Part shown: in pieces, positions 10,601 through 21,044 of the stretch
Numbering within the stretch: position 1 is the first letter of the stretch
How the letters are laid out: every line of letters starts with the position of its first letter
Assembly (NCBI GenBank): GCA_030760725.1
Contig: JASWHV010000011.1
Location: 16,021,501-16,085,500, forward strand
Direction: 5' to 3'
DNA: 64,000 nt
Source of the DNA: Neostapfia colusana
Lineage: Eukaryota; Streptophyta; Magnoliopsida; Poales; Poaceae
Translations under genes and position numbers: made by a program
Notes under the pieces: generated by a model
Told to the model about the DNA's origin: nothing
The model's input: only the letters and a program-made list of their open reading frames with translations
Database searches by the model: none

Positions 10601-12183
10601 ACATGTGGTTCATGAAGTGGAGAGTTTAAACGAACCACAAGTGGAATGATGTCAAGAACAGCACCATGGCGATGTAGCCATGACATTCCTAAAATGACAT
10701 CAAGTTTTTGACTCTCTAACATGATTAGAGAAGTCGGATATAGATTCCCACCCAACTGTAATGGTGCTCTATAGACCATTCTATCAGCTGTTATTTTCCC
10801 ACCCGGAGAACATATCAAATATGAATTATTTGTGGAAATGATAGGCAGTTGATATTCAATAACATAAGACTGACTTATGAAATTATGGGTGGCACCGGAG
10901 TCAAAAAGTATGACTACGGGATGATCTAAGTAATAAAACATACCCGCGAGGACGGGTTCGCCTTCCGGCACGTCTTCGATAGCTAAGTGATGGATGTTCG
11001 GGTTTTGGTGCTGGTTTCTTGGGCTGGTTGCGGGGCTGATTAGCACCCTGATATGGTGCTGCACCCCTGCCCTGTCGCGGCTTGGGGCAGTCCCTCGAAA
11101 TGTGCCCGACACGGCCACACGTGAAGCACGTGTAAGGTGTCGGGGTCCCGCCGACTTGAGGACAGAATCCCGGTGCACGCTGCTGAAACGGAGGTGCACG
11201 CGGAACCATCCTTTGCTGCTGCTGTTGCTGTGGTGAATACGTCGGTCCGAAGCCCGGCGCATTATATTGCCGACCGCGAAACTGAGGCGGTCGCGCCGGT
11301 GGCTGCCATCTCTGACCGGATGGTGAGCGATACACCACACGGTATTTTTGTGGCGTCCCACCACTGCTGCTCATCAGCGCGCTGTGTTTCCTCTTGTTAG
11401 AACCGCGCTCGCGCTGAGCATTCTCTTGTAAAATCGCGGCATTAACTAGGTCATTGAATGTGCCGCGATTGCTTTGGGCAAGATGGACCTTCATCTTTGA
11501 ATTCAGGCCCCGGAAGAACGTGTTGCGCTTGTTGTCTTCCATCCCCACAAATCCTGGCGCATACTGTGCCAGTCGGTTGAATAATCTGGAGTACTCATGA
11601 GCACTCCTCTCGCCTTGTTTCAGCGCCAGAAACTCCTGGAGCTTCATTTCCATAACCCCGGGAGGTATGTGATAGGCGCGGAACGCCTCCCGGAACTCTG
11701 TCCATGTGACGCCATGGCCAGTCGGTAAGGAGGCGGTGTAGTTCGCCCACCAGGTACGGCTTCTCCCTGAAGCTGTTGCACTGCATACAGAGCCTTCTGA
11801 TGTTTGGTGCATCGTAGCAGCCCGAACTTCACCTCCAGAGTGCGGATAAAGCTGTCCGCCTCCAAAGGTTCTTTGGCCTCCATGAATACCGGTGGATGGG
11901 TCGCCATGAATTCTGAATACGAACTTTGTTGGGGATGGCGTTGCCCATTGTCTTGGCGTCCTCCCTGATGGAACGCATTTTGCTGGACTAGCATCCGCAG
12001 CAACTCGGTTTGCTCGTCGCGCGAGCCGAGCACTGCGGTGAGAACCTCCGCAAGATTCCTTGGAAGTTCTGGCGGTGGAGGAGGTGGTTTCTGCTGCGTC
12101 GTGGTTTGCTCCAGAGGTGGAGACTCATCACCATGAACCTGACTCGGACCTCCCTTCTCTTGCGTTGAGCGTGTCCGCACCAT
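7650..12183 (-). pseudogene. Element C gag-pol with chromodomain, frameshifted
   Basis: Gag starts at ATG 12183 (MVRTRSTQEKGG). In order come gag with a CCHC knuckle (CFTCGRVGHISRDC) near 11100-11145, protease FDSGATHNFIS near 10885-10915, RT with VFIDDILVYS near 9950-9980, RNase H YCDASGIGLG near 9500-9530, integrase with a CDTC zinc half near 8785-8800 and the DDE block, then a chromodomain (YPIRIIDEK ... VLWSNHTADEATWEGE) ending with the stop at 7652-7650. Breaks: frameshifts near 11760, 11000, 9115 and 8335, and an in-frame stop at 8714-8716 where sisters have Trp. The segment 9049 to about 11000 (protease, RT, RNase H) is one open frame. The chromodomain places it among chromoviruses and the sequence fits the Tekay/Del clade. 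It is not functional as it stands. Confidence 0.88.
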
Positions 12184-12195
12184 TCTGCATTCATA
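12184..12195 (-). promoter_or_regulatory. Candidate 3' splice acceptor before gag ATG (element C)
   Basis: The sense strand reads ATATGAATGCAG, one base, then ATG. The pyrimidine run is weaker than in B or D, but CAG sits in the same place. Confidence 0.3.
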
Positions 12196-13938
12196 TCATT
12201 CAAACAATCAGCACATGTTGGTTTATTTCATCCAGCCTATACAATAATAGTGCGAGAATGGAATAAACAGTACGCATAACAATCACACATATGGATAAAG
12301 TATAAACTTTATGCAACATATACATCCCTGGGCCGTGTCACACGATCGAGTTCCAAAGTATTGAACTTTATGGGTTAAAAGTTCATTTCGACCATCGGGG
12401 TCACCACGGGATGTCAAGTGTGTTAGCATGCGTAATTCCTCGCTATTGTACTGGACCCAAACATGTACTAACTCGAAGTGATATGTCAAATGCATAAACT
12501 CTTCAACTCCCAACTCGCTGTTTTACAACAGCCACTGGACGTCGAGTCGTGAAACTAAGTGTTTTGGTTGAAACACTTCAACATGGTGCCCTGTCCAGCT
12601 TCTGGTCCAGCTGACCAGCCTGGATAATCCAACAGTTTTTCTCACCTTAGAGGCAAAATCTGGACTAGCATTCAACAACAAAGTTGTAGAACATTTCCTG
12701 TACTTTCCAACGGTGTATTGCTTGACCCTTGGAAAATTTTCTACAGGAAGTTGTGGTCGAAATACAGAAAATTCCAGAGAGCATTTTTGGTCTGCCCTGT
12801 TTCTGGACAGTACCTACTCATCTGAGGTTTTCATCCCTTTAGAGGGAGATTTTGTTCTGGAACTCTACAGAAAAGTTGTAGAGGACTTCAAAACCTTTCC
12901 AGAAAGGTATCCCACACCTCCATTGGTTCAACGAATTCTATGTTATGCCCTGTTCAAGTTCAGAAAAATTTCTGCCAAAACAGGGAAGATTGTTCCTAAG
13001 TTTTTGAGACTGAATCTATACTCCCAATTGACTATTAGTTCAATATAGGAGTTTACTAACCCCTAAATGAAATCCTAAACTTCATTTTAACTCTTTTGTT
13101 TGGAAAATAAACTTTCATGCAGTCTCGGTACTACGTTTCCTCACCAAAGAAAAATTCCTAAGCCGGTATTCTGGCTTATACGTGTCAAATGGTGGAACTA
13201 AAGTCGTCACTCACAAACGGTTACTAATCGTCATGCACTAACGTGGTTATTGTACCTGCAGAAGAATACACAATAATGGTGCACACAAAGGTTTTAACAT
13301 TACAGGCAGTTCCATATCATAATAAAAACATATGGTCCGTATCATTGCCATAAGGATCGTCCTTGAGTCAAGCCATGTCTCAAGGTACATGGTCGTGTTT
13401 TCACACCACACGAAGGGGAACCCGAGTAGAGCGTGAACGGGTCGTCACGGTTGGGAATTTTATCAACCCAACGGATACCACCTACTTCCTCATGACCGTT
13501 GAGGCACGCCAATAGCGAGCGCTGCGTATGGCCCTTTGAACATTGAACGTTCAAGAGTTGCATACTATTGTGTTGCTTACCACACGATGGGGTATTCTCA
13601 CTTTTGCCTAAAGCACACTGGAGATCAGCGTTCTCATATGCTCTCAGAACCATGAAGAGGTTCAGAGACTCATATTAACTACCGTGCTAAGCCACGGTAT
13701 AACCTTCCATACCATTACTCGTATGGCGAGTTACCGTAATTGATCCGCCTACGGTGGCGTACCTTACCTCTTACCTGACGTCGGAGCGTCGTTACAGAAT
13801 ATATAACACATAAGTTAGCTTTTCCACCTTAGTAACTACTACTATCATAGACCTTATGTGGGCTTAATGACTAATCCTCACTCGACTACTTCTAAATTTT
13901 CAAAATAGGCTCTTTTCGAGCGTGCTATTCCCAATGCG
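12196..13938 (-). other. Element C 5' untranslated leader
   Basis: About 1.75 kb of non-coding leader between the primer site and gag, with no ORF0. It holds a variant of the conserved hairpin at 12792-12810 (sense CTGTCCAGAAACAGGGCAG); the palindrome seen in A and E is degraded near 12973-12995. A segment near 12290-12330 resembles the stretch between ORF0 and gag in B. The block near 13420-13460 is shared with E (62730-62770) but not with A, B or D. Confidence 0.6.
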
Positions 13939-13950
13939 GCTTTGATACCA
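13939..13950 (-). other. Primer binding site of element C
   Basis: The sense strand reads TGGTATCAAAGC, complementary to the 3' end of initiator methionine tRNA with one change (consensus TGGTATCAGAGC). It lies 4 nt from the LTR end. Confidence 0.85.
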
Positions 13951-13954
13951 CGTC

Positions 13955-14260
13955 TGTGGGGACCACCCCATGGTTCACCCACTCCAGGATTGTATAGGGT
14001 GGTGCCGTGCGATGCGGCACCCAACAGCACACACGAAAAGATTAGAGAACAACATACAAACTTTTATTTGATACAAAACAGCGGAAGTCTTTTGACAAAA
14101 CTTATTTAACAGCGGAAGTATTACACATAGATGACCTCTCATCCTAACTATGCAAAAGTGCAGCCGTCCAGCCCGGGGACGCTACACACTAGCAGCAAGT
14201 AACCGGAGATCACGGCGGCGTGCAGGGCTCCAGCTCGGCCGTGTACCCCGACGGGGGCAT
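13955..14260 (-). repeat. Element C 5' LTR, first part (up to the B insertion)
   Basis: It matches 3655-3958 nearly base for base. It is interrupted at 14260 by element B and resumes at 28692. The break falls inside putative exon 3 of the LTR-embedded ORF. Confidence 0.92.
14256..14260. repeat. Target site duplication of element B, left copy (GGCAT)
   Basis: GGCAT precedes B's TGTAAGGG and recurs at 28692-28696 after B's terminal GTGTCA. The uninterrupted C 3' LTR has one GGCAT at the matching place (3956-3960). Confidence 0.92.
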
Positions 14261-15844
14261 TGTAAGGGCCTCAGTTTTTGACACATGCTTGAAGTGTCAT
14301 CACCACACACACACCTCATTTGAAGCATGTTGGTAAACACATTTGAAGAGCAAGTAACCACCATCAACATGCTCATTAGGGAACTAACTCACATATTGCA
14401 AAAGTGGTGTTTTCCCACATGTGATATAGAGGGGCTGGGCATATGAAAACTCCTACACATTGCTAAGGATGTCCATGCCAAGTTTCACCCAAATGCAAAA
14501 CCTTTTTGAGGTCATTTTGGGTATAACTAGAAAGAGGGCAGTTTGAAACCATATTCAAATTCAAACTGTTTTTATCCCATGAATTCAAAAGTGGGAGGCA
14601 TATTCTCATTCAGCACATTTTTGTGAGCTCACACACCAATTTTCACTCCATTTGGAGTTGATCTTGACATGAGCTAAGTGGGGCAAATTCAAACTTTATT
14701 TGAATTTCAAACTGAACATGTGCTTAAATTCATTCAAACCAAACCCAATTTGAATCCTAATCAATTCCAAATGGCTCATGGGTGAATAATTTGGGTATTT
14801 TGGGGCTCACTGTTTACAACAGTGATGAGGAGTTAATTTCAGAGGTTAAACTTGAGTGTGGGACCCACATGTCATAGAGAGAAGAGGAGAGACTTGCACC
14901 CAAAGTCACAGTCTCGGTGGGAAATTCCACCGAGCAGCTGCCGGTTCAACGCCCGGGAGCAGCTGCGCTCGCCACCGAGGAGGAGCAGCGCCACCAGCTG
15001 CTTCCCGCACCCACACACGAGCCCAAGGGCGGTTCCAAGGCCCTCTTAAGGCGCTCCACCGAGGCAGGCACCGCTCGCTTCCCCCTCTCTCGTGAACACT
15101 GAGTCCCCGGCCTGCCGCTTCTCTGCTTGATCGGGAAACCGCAAAAACATCTCGCCTCCTCCTTCCCTGAGCTGCTAGACGGCAACCTGAGATCGCACTC
15201 CACCTCCCCAACGCCAAAAACCCCGAGCTCCGACCTCCCTTGCCCAAGAACGATCGCCACGGCGGCGACCTAGCCTCAGCCGAAGGTCAGGCGCTCGTGG
15301 ACAGTGTTCCACAGGCGTTTTCACGGGCCAGCAAGAGAGGCAACAGGAGTGCGAGACCACCGTGTTGCTCTCCCCCAAGTTTGGGAGCAAACCGTGAAGA
15401 ATCCACTGCGAATTTCCAGCTTTTGCTCCGGCGACCTTAAACCGAGCTTCCGGTACGGATTCTTCGAATTCTCGCGCTGTGATTATTTTAGTTATCAAAT
15501 CTTGCACATAGGCGCTGGACTAGCCGGCGATCAATTTCCATTCTGCATCCGTGGTATGAAACCGACTAGGGGTGACAAATTTTGAGCTCGATCAAGGGCG
15601 CTCATGGCGGGCACGCTCGGTCACACGGTGCCGACCGGCTTGCCACCATCTTTGAACCCATTTGACACCTTGCGAGCTTCCTAGAGGTATACTTATGCTG
15701 TCGAACCAATCGTTCGAGGCTATGGCGGGTTAGAACCCACGGCCGACGGCGCCGAACCTCAACCGAGGCCGCCGCACGTCGCCGGGCTATTTCCGGTCAC
15801 CGCCAGCTCGAGCTGACCCCACAGACGTGCTCCTCGATGTCGAC

Positions 15845-15862
15845 AACCCCCTGGCGGTGAGT
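15845..15862 (+). promoter_or_regulatory. Candidate 5' splice donor in B 5' LTR
   Basis: CTGGCG|GTGAGTTTC fits the plant donor consensus. The same motif occurs in B 3' LTR (26219/26220), E (55294, sense GGCG|GTGAGTTTC), C 5' LTR (30753, AGCG|GTGAGTTTA) and D 3' LTR (51590, GGCG|GTAAG). GC variants occur in A, the C 3' LTR and the D 5' LTR. Confidence 0.45.
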
Positions 15863-16835
15863 TTCAGACCAGGTGATGGCCGGCAGCGGCAAGACGGCGA
15901 GCTCAGAGTCGGCTCCGGCGAGGGGAGGCGGCGCGGGCGCGAGGGCGCGTCGGGAGGAAGACGAAGCCGGCTGGCCCACGCGTCAGCGGCTCAAAATTTT
16001 AAATCGGGATCGGGTGTGGCCGGGATCTGGTGTGCTGGCGCGCAAAGACCCTGTGGGCCGCAGTGTGCTGTCGCCTCCGCGCCTAACACGTGTCCCCACG
16101 GGCCCCGGCAGATTTAAACGTTTCCCCCGATTTTCAGATTTCATTCAAACTTCGAAGTCTCATAACTTTGGCTAGAAAGCTCCAAATCGAGTGAACCAAA
16201 TTTTGTTGGATTCAGCTCTCTAAGCACTTTCCAGCAAATCAAGTTTAACTTCATGAAAATCCTTATTTCTCCATAATTAATTCCTCAAAATTTAAACTCT
16301 TTGGAATTTTAACTGGAGAATCATTTGGAGGAAAATCCTGAAATTTTGCTGGAATGTTCACCAAAATATCCCTGAACTAACATAAAATTTCAGATCCATT
16401 TGAGCTCATTTGCTCCACCTAATGGTGTGATTAGTGAAACTGTTCCAGAGAAAATAGAAAATGTTCAGAAACATTTTCAGAATTTTCTCTGAAATTGTTT
16501 AGCTCATATCTTTAGATAGGAACCTTCAAATTAAGTGAGACCAAATCCATTGGAACCCTCTGAAAATCTAGTTTTCAGAAATTCATAGTTTGTTCCAGGA
16601 AAATCCCTAGAACCCCCTAAGAGTGCCAATCAAGGTCAAGTATATAATTAATTGTGGAGGGCTCAAATGAGCTTTGCTGCAACTAAAACTTGACCAAGTC
16701 TGTATTTAGGTTGTAACCAAGCTACAGTAAAAGTTTCACAGTCATTGAGTCTGTCTAGTGGGACTTATAATCTTCACAAGTTCAAACTTAATACAAATGC
16801 ATTCAAATTAATACATGTACTTGTATATCATGTAG

Positions 16836-18098
16836 TCGCTAAGGTCGAGGAGGAACCAGAAGTCCTAGACTTCGTTACTCCGGAGGAGCAGCTAGCCTAC
16901 GACCAAGAGCAGCAAGGCAAGCTCCGGTTTGCATTAACCTTTTACAATTTTTTATTGTTTTGAGTACTTACTTGAGTATTATGATTCTTTGCATTAGAGT
17001 CTTGTGTGGAAACCCAACTGCATAGCCAAGAAAACCATGGGTTGGGTTTAGGATTTACAAACCCCGTTAGCTACTGCAATGCTAAGATAGAGTAGGATTC
17101 GGTACAAGTCGAGTAGTTGGAACTACTCGCGAGCATAGGCTAGAGGCACTCGACTCGGGTAGAGATAGCACATGATACACATGGCAAGAAAGATGAGACC
17201 GAGCGTAGAGTAAGGGCAGCAGGACTTTGGGGCCTGTGTGTTATAGCTCCGCTTGTGTCGATTGAGGACCGAGCCGTGTGCGGGCCTGTTGAACAAGCTA
17301 GAACAGTACCGAAGACCTACCGGCTATATGGGAACCGGGAAACCGATGTAACTCGGGTAGCTGGGTGTTGAGGCATAGCTGGTCGTTCAGAGGGTAGGTT
17401 GAGAGCTCGAGGTGTAAATCGGCTGGCGGCACTGAGATGCGCGTGCAGAGACCTCTTGCTCGGGACGATTGGACCGGTTCAACATTTGGCTAACGGATGA
17501 AAGGTAGTTGCGTACGGCGTCCGTCATGGTTTCTGTAGGCAACATCGAGTACGGGCGTATGTGACGGGTTGTTCGGGTAAACCTGCAATTGTAAATCGAT
17601 TATAATCGCCGTCCCTCACGGCCAGTGAGTACCACTTGTTCACTGTACCGTGACGTAGAAAGAACAGGATAGTTACATGTTAAAATGTTGCTGATTGAAA
17701 GATTGACTTTGCTTGTTAATTGTTTGTTGTAGTTTAGAGCTAACTAAAGTTCCTTTCAACTTTGGGCAAAGTACATGAGCGAAATGCGTTCCTTGTTTGA
17801 TTGCAGCTCTCTCATGTGCCTTAGCGTAAGGTTCTCCACAACCTGCTGCTAAAACTTGAAAGTAAGGTTTACTAATTAGGCGAGTCCTTGCAAATGATTT
17901 TTCCTCATGTAACCTATCAATCCCTCATGTAGAAGTTCCATGTTTAGGAGAGACGGGTCAGTCTTGCTGAGCCTTTCGTGCTCACTGCTTGTGTTTGAAG
18001 CTTTTGCAGGGTTCTATGAGGAAGGGGCTCCCGAAGAGGAGACGGAACCCCAGGAAGGGAACCCCATTGAGTGGGAGCCATGCACGCCGCAGAGTTAG
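16836..18098 (+). CDS. LTR-embedded small spliced ORF, copy in B 5' LTR (exons 16836-16916 and 18010-18098)
   Basis: Function unknown; a strongly acidic peptide of about 56 residues, with no first exon or start codon assigned. Exon 2 follows TTGTATATCATGTAG and contains EEEPEVLDFVTPEEQLAYDQ. It ends CAGCAAG|GCAAGC, a good match to the GC-AG intron donor consensus. A 1093-nt intron ends TTTGAAGCTTTTGCAG. Exon 3 reads FYEEGAPEEETEPQEG, then IEWEPCTPQS and TAG at 18096-18098, about 120 nt before AATAAA. The exon junction is phase 1 on both sides. Compared with D, exon 2 shows about ten synonymous changes against about three replacement changes and one whole-codon indel. Similarity loses the frame right after the donor. 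Both observations support real coding and a real exon end. Confidence 0.55.
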
Positions 18099-18219
18099 TG
18101 TGTGTGTGTGCTAGCAAGGACACGTTCAAGGGCTGAACGTGCACTTGATGCGTAGTCTACGCCCGTGAGTGTAGACTGGACTTATTTTGATGTACAAATG
18201 TTCATAAACCCCTTTATGT

Positions 18220-18225
18220 AATAAA
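18220..18225 (+). terminator. Poly(A) signal candidate in B 5' LTR
   Basis: AATAAA within TATGTAATAAAAG, a typical near-upstream element. Equivalent sites: B 3' LTR 28583-28588, D 42564-42569, C 3763-3768 and 14063-14068 (minus). A and E have only a variant (sense AATACA). Confidence 0.5.
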
Positions 18226-18264
18226 AGTTTTGCTTCGGCTTTGTACCTTTGATGTGTGTTATTC

Positions 18265-18285
18265 GGTGCTGTACAACGCAGTACC
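18265..18285 (+). other. Conserved hairpin near the LTR 3' end (B)
   Basis: GGTGCTG, a 6-nt loop, then an almost complementary arm, about 45 nt upstream of the LTR end. Counterparts: D 42609-42629, C 3702-3720, A 33114-33132, E 51638-51658. Confidence 0.4.
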
Positions 18286-18332
18286 CCTCAGCGTGATCCT
18301 GGCTCGACAAGACCGTGGGGTCGTGTCAGCGC

Positions 18333-18344
18333 TGGTATCAGAGC
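18333..18344 (+). other. Primer binding site of element B
   Basis: TGGTATCAGAGC, complementary to the initiator methionine tRNA 3' end, 4 nt after the LTR. Confidence 0.92.
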
Positions 18345-19280
18345 TCGTTTGAGGTTTAACGCACTAAAAAGGTCATCTTTTTCAAAAAATCGGGTGAGGA
18401 ACGAGTTAGTAGCCCGTATAAGGATGTTATTAGCATATAGAAAGTGGCATACTAACCTAATTGTCTATGTCGGAAAATAGTGTATCTCGGGACGTTTATG
18501 TCTTGGGGGGTACACGTAAGCGCTGTCCACCAGTGCGCACAAGCTGAAGGGTGGAGCCCCACGGGTGGCAGGTAACCTGACCCGCTTTGATATCCTCTAC
18601 GACTCCTCATGTCGTTTGGGGTGTTCGAGCAACGTCTGTCCCTGGCATGCGTGGTGCAATCTGGGAGACCCCGTCACGTGGTCTGAAACGTGAACACGTA
18701 ACTCAAGGCGTGGTTGGCTTGAGAACATCCGGGCGAGTGATGACGGCCGGGTGTACGAACTGTATGGATACCGGGCTCGGTGTGCAGCCGAGTCTGACGA
18801 TTGTTTGAGTTTCTGCAGGTAGTCTAACCATGAAACGGTAGACGTGTAGCATCCCTGTGCGAGTGACGTTTAGTGCCACTGAACCAACGAAGCCGGCTAA
18901 GTCCGCTATAGGTTTTTCTTTGTGAGGACGTAGTACCGACATGATCTGGTGACGCATCGACGTCACACCCCACTAAATGAACAACATCATGGTAAAACTT
19001 GAAGGTTTTGATCCAATGCAGTAAAACTTGATGTAACTCCTTCCCTTAATCAGGATATTCAAAGTTAACAAGTTTTCAACTTATAGGTTGTTAAGGACAG
19101 AACACTCTGTTTTCAGCTGAATTAAGGCTGAAGTTAATCAGAGGTTAGAGGTTGAGTTCTTTCGAGGTTGGGGTCATATGATACATTTCTGGAAAGATTT
19201 GGAAGAGCTTTATAACTTTTCTGTTGAGGTCCAGAGGTTTTTCATCCCTTAACCGATCGAAAAATGCAGTGGAGTTGAAA

Positions 19281-19300
19281 CTGTCCAGAAAACAGGACAG
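19281..19300 (+). other. Conserved leader hairpin (element B)
   Basis: CTGTCCAGAAAACAGGACAG: 6-bp stem, 8-nt loop. It ends 529 nt before the ORF0 ATG; the D counterpart lies at the same distance from D's ORF0 ATG. Confidence 0.5.
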
Positions 19301-19816
19301 AGTAAAGACTCTCTGTAAACTCTCTGTAAATTGAGCATAATTTCCTGCATAAAACTCTAAAAATAGAAAATGAGATAGTTCTGGAAATCTTATGAGATGG
19401 GTTACAACTTTGTAACAGAAAGTTTTGTCAGATTGGGAGCAGAATTAACTGGAATTCTTGGATCAAAACAGTACCTAAAGCAGGGAGGTGCTGTCCAATT
19501 TTCTCCAGAACATCTGTTAAATTTAACCTCTCATAACTTTTGAACCAGGACAGATATTAGGCCAAGAAAATACTTTATGGAAATCTATTGAAGTTATCTT
19601 TAACTTTGATGTTGAGTCCCAGAATTGGATTTGCCTTTAACATGGCCTAAATCAGGTTGAAATGGAAACTGGTCAGGGCTGTCATGCAGACAGCAGATCA
19701 GCAGTCAAATTTGTTTAAATTTGAACTATGTTTCCAAGTTTTATGAGTTCAATGACATGTCTTATGTTATAACTCAATGGTTTACTCTTTAAATAGATAT
19801 TTGACCTTTCTCAAAT

Positions 19817-19828
19817 ATATTTTTACAG
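19817..19828 (+). promoter_or_regulatory. Candidate 3' splice acceptor before ORF0 ATG (element B)
   Basis: ATATTTTTACAG immediately precedes ATG 19829. D has TTTCTACAG before its ORF0 ATG at 44177. Confidence 0.4.
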
Positions 19829-20773
19829 ATGACAGCAGATAAGCAGTTGGAGAACGGGTGGGTGGTGTCCCACTGTTCTCACCGCAGCGGCTATCCGGAA
19901 GCATTGAGGCATATGCTTTAATATTTCGGGTACAAACAGATGCCGCAGTACTTCGCCAAGGAAGAAGGCGATGAGGGGAACAAGACGTGGACAATCCATG
20001 TCGAAGTCCCTGCAGGACCTACGCCACCCGGTTGGGTGCCGTTCACCGTCACGGTGAAAGGTAGACAGCCGGAAGGGATGTGGCAAGTGGCAGCCCGTGA
20101 CACCATGTCACGTTTCTGCCAACTACACGTGCAGGCTATGGAGGGCACTCCATACGCGCTCGTTCCGGTGGAGGGACGGGCTCATCATGTGTGGGAAGAG
20201 AGGTACCTCGAGGCAACGGACCCGAGTTGCCCAAGGTACAGCCCCGTGGAGGCAAATCTCAGCCTCCAGATGAGGGCGGGAAACGCCGTGATGGACAGCC
20301 AAGCTGTTCATACGGAGCATCTCGCCACAAAGCTCAAGGAGAGCACGAGCCATGGAGACCATTTCGAGAGTGCTCACAGCGCACTCCGCAATGTACTCCT
20401 TCCGACGATCAAGCGACTGAATGAACAGCATAATCAGTTGCATCGTCTGAAGAAGGTGAAGAGGAAAAGCCGTGTCGACATCGCGGCATTGCAAGAGCTG
20501 GTACAGACTTTAACCCAGCAGAATGAGGACCTTGCTCAAGAGCAGGATGTCGCTTTTGAGGAAGGGCAAGGATGGGAAGAGGACTACAACCAGGCCATGG
20601 ACGACGTGCATGCTTTGCAGGACCTCGTACCTCCGGTATTGGGCATACCGGTGGTCTTGGGTCTTCCAGCCATGGGAGAACCCGAGATGGGAGGAGAGGT
20701 GGTAGATCCAGAGCCACCAGCAGAGGTACCGGAGGAGGACGACCCACAGGAAGTCGAGTTCTACTCCGAGTAG
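19829..20773 (+). pseudogene. ORF0 of element B: extra protein upstream of gag, one in-frame stop
   Basis: A frame of 314 codons plus stop, separate from gag. I chose ATG 19829 because D has the same start context and the alignment begins there; an in-frame stop at 19919-19921 (Gln in D) leaves the main open part from 19940. The N-terminal half (about 1-120) contains a helix-like GYPEALRHML, then WTIHVEV, PFTVTVKG and MWQVAARDTMSRFCQLH. This order of helix, strands and Ala-rich helix resembles a double-stranded-RNA-binding fold, which is inference only. The second half (about 150-235) is rich in heptad-like hydrophobic positions, including VDIAALQELVQTLTQQNEDL, and probably forms a coiled coil. 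The tail is acidic and Pro-rich, ending QEVEFYSE. No enzymatic motif is visible. ORF0-type genes before gag are, as I recall, reported in some rice gypsy elements; I could not check homology. Confidence 0.7.
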
Positions 20774-21044
20774 GGGGTTACAGTTGCCAAGTAGGGCAGC
20801 TAGGGTAGTGTAACCCAACTTTTGTAATCGGTGACATGTCGTGTAGGCAGTAGCGTATGTATAGGTAGTGACGACATGAGCATGACTTTCGGAGACCCGA
20901 GAGTAATGTATCTTGTATAAAGTTTATGCTTTATCAATATATGTGAATGCTGTGCAAATTATTCATGTGTCACTTCAATACCTACTGTTGTATATGGAAA
21001 TTTCAGTAAGACATGTGCTAATCGCTGCTGTTTTGAATTTCAGA
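20774..21044 (+). other. Spacer between ORF0 and gag (element B)
   Basis: Non-coding. It contains TATAAAGTTTATGCTTTATC-like DNA also found before gag in C, so this part belongs to the ancestral leader. It ends TTTTGAATTTCAG, one base, then the gag ATG: a good acceptor-like site, identical in D. Confidence 0.55.
21031..21043 (+). promoter_or_regulatory. Candidate 3' splice acceptor before gag ATG (element B)
   Basis: TTTTGAATTTCAG followed by A and ATG. It would let gag-pol be translated first on an mRNA lacking ORF0. The same sequence occurs in D at 45392-45404. Confidence 0.45.

Larger units (their letters stand above)
14261..18328 (+). repeat. Element B 5' LTR
   Basis: A 4068-bp LTR from TGTAAGGGCC to GTGTCA. 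AT-rich U3-like DNA is followed by a GC-rich block (about 14880-16110), then AT-rich DNA. It contains about 1.02 kb (roughly 14453-15473) missing from the 3' LTR. Matching sequence in D shows that the 3' copy lost it. It carries a candidate donor at 15856/15857, putative exons 16836-16916 and 18010-18098, AATAAA at 18220-18225, and a stem-loop at 18265-18285. Confidence 0.92.
18345..19828 (+). other. Element B 5' untranslated leader
   Basis: About 1.5 kb without a supported gene. It holds a block at 18485-18580 nearly identical to A's leader (32791-32886, reverse strand), with a hairpin CACCAGTG-type core. It also holds the palindrome-like ACAGAACACTCTGT (19088-19101) and the hairpin CTGTCC..GGACAG at 19281-19300. 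It ends with an acceptor-like TTTTTACAG directly before the ORF0 ATG. Confidence 0.6.

Noticed and set aside
10990..11005. Programmed frameshift between gag and protease in element C
   Set aside because: B runs through the same point in one frame, and C has other random frameshifts. Post-insertion decay explains it better.
14290..14310. CRISPR or tandem array from the CA repeats and AAC repeats
   Set aside because: They are short simple repeats (also 18091-18110, 53436-53450) without spacers. The last is the LINE tail.
15873..16175. Paired open frames at 15873-16175 and 26236-26538 as a conserved gene
   Set aside because: They are the two LTR copies of one element, so similarity reflects duplication at insertion. 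D, C and E show no matching protein.
18333..18344. tRNA gene at the TGGTATCAGAGC sites
   Set aside because: Only about 12 nt match a tRNA end and no cloverleaf surrounds them. They are primer binding sites.
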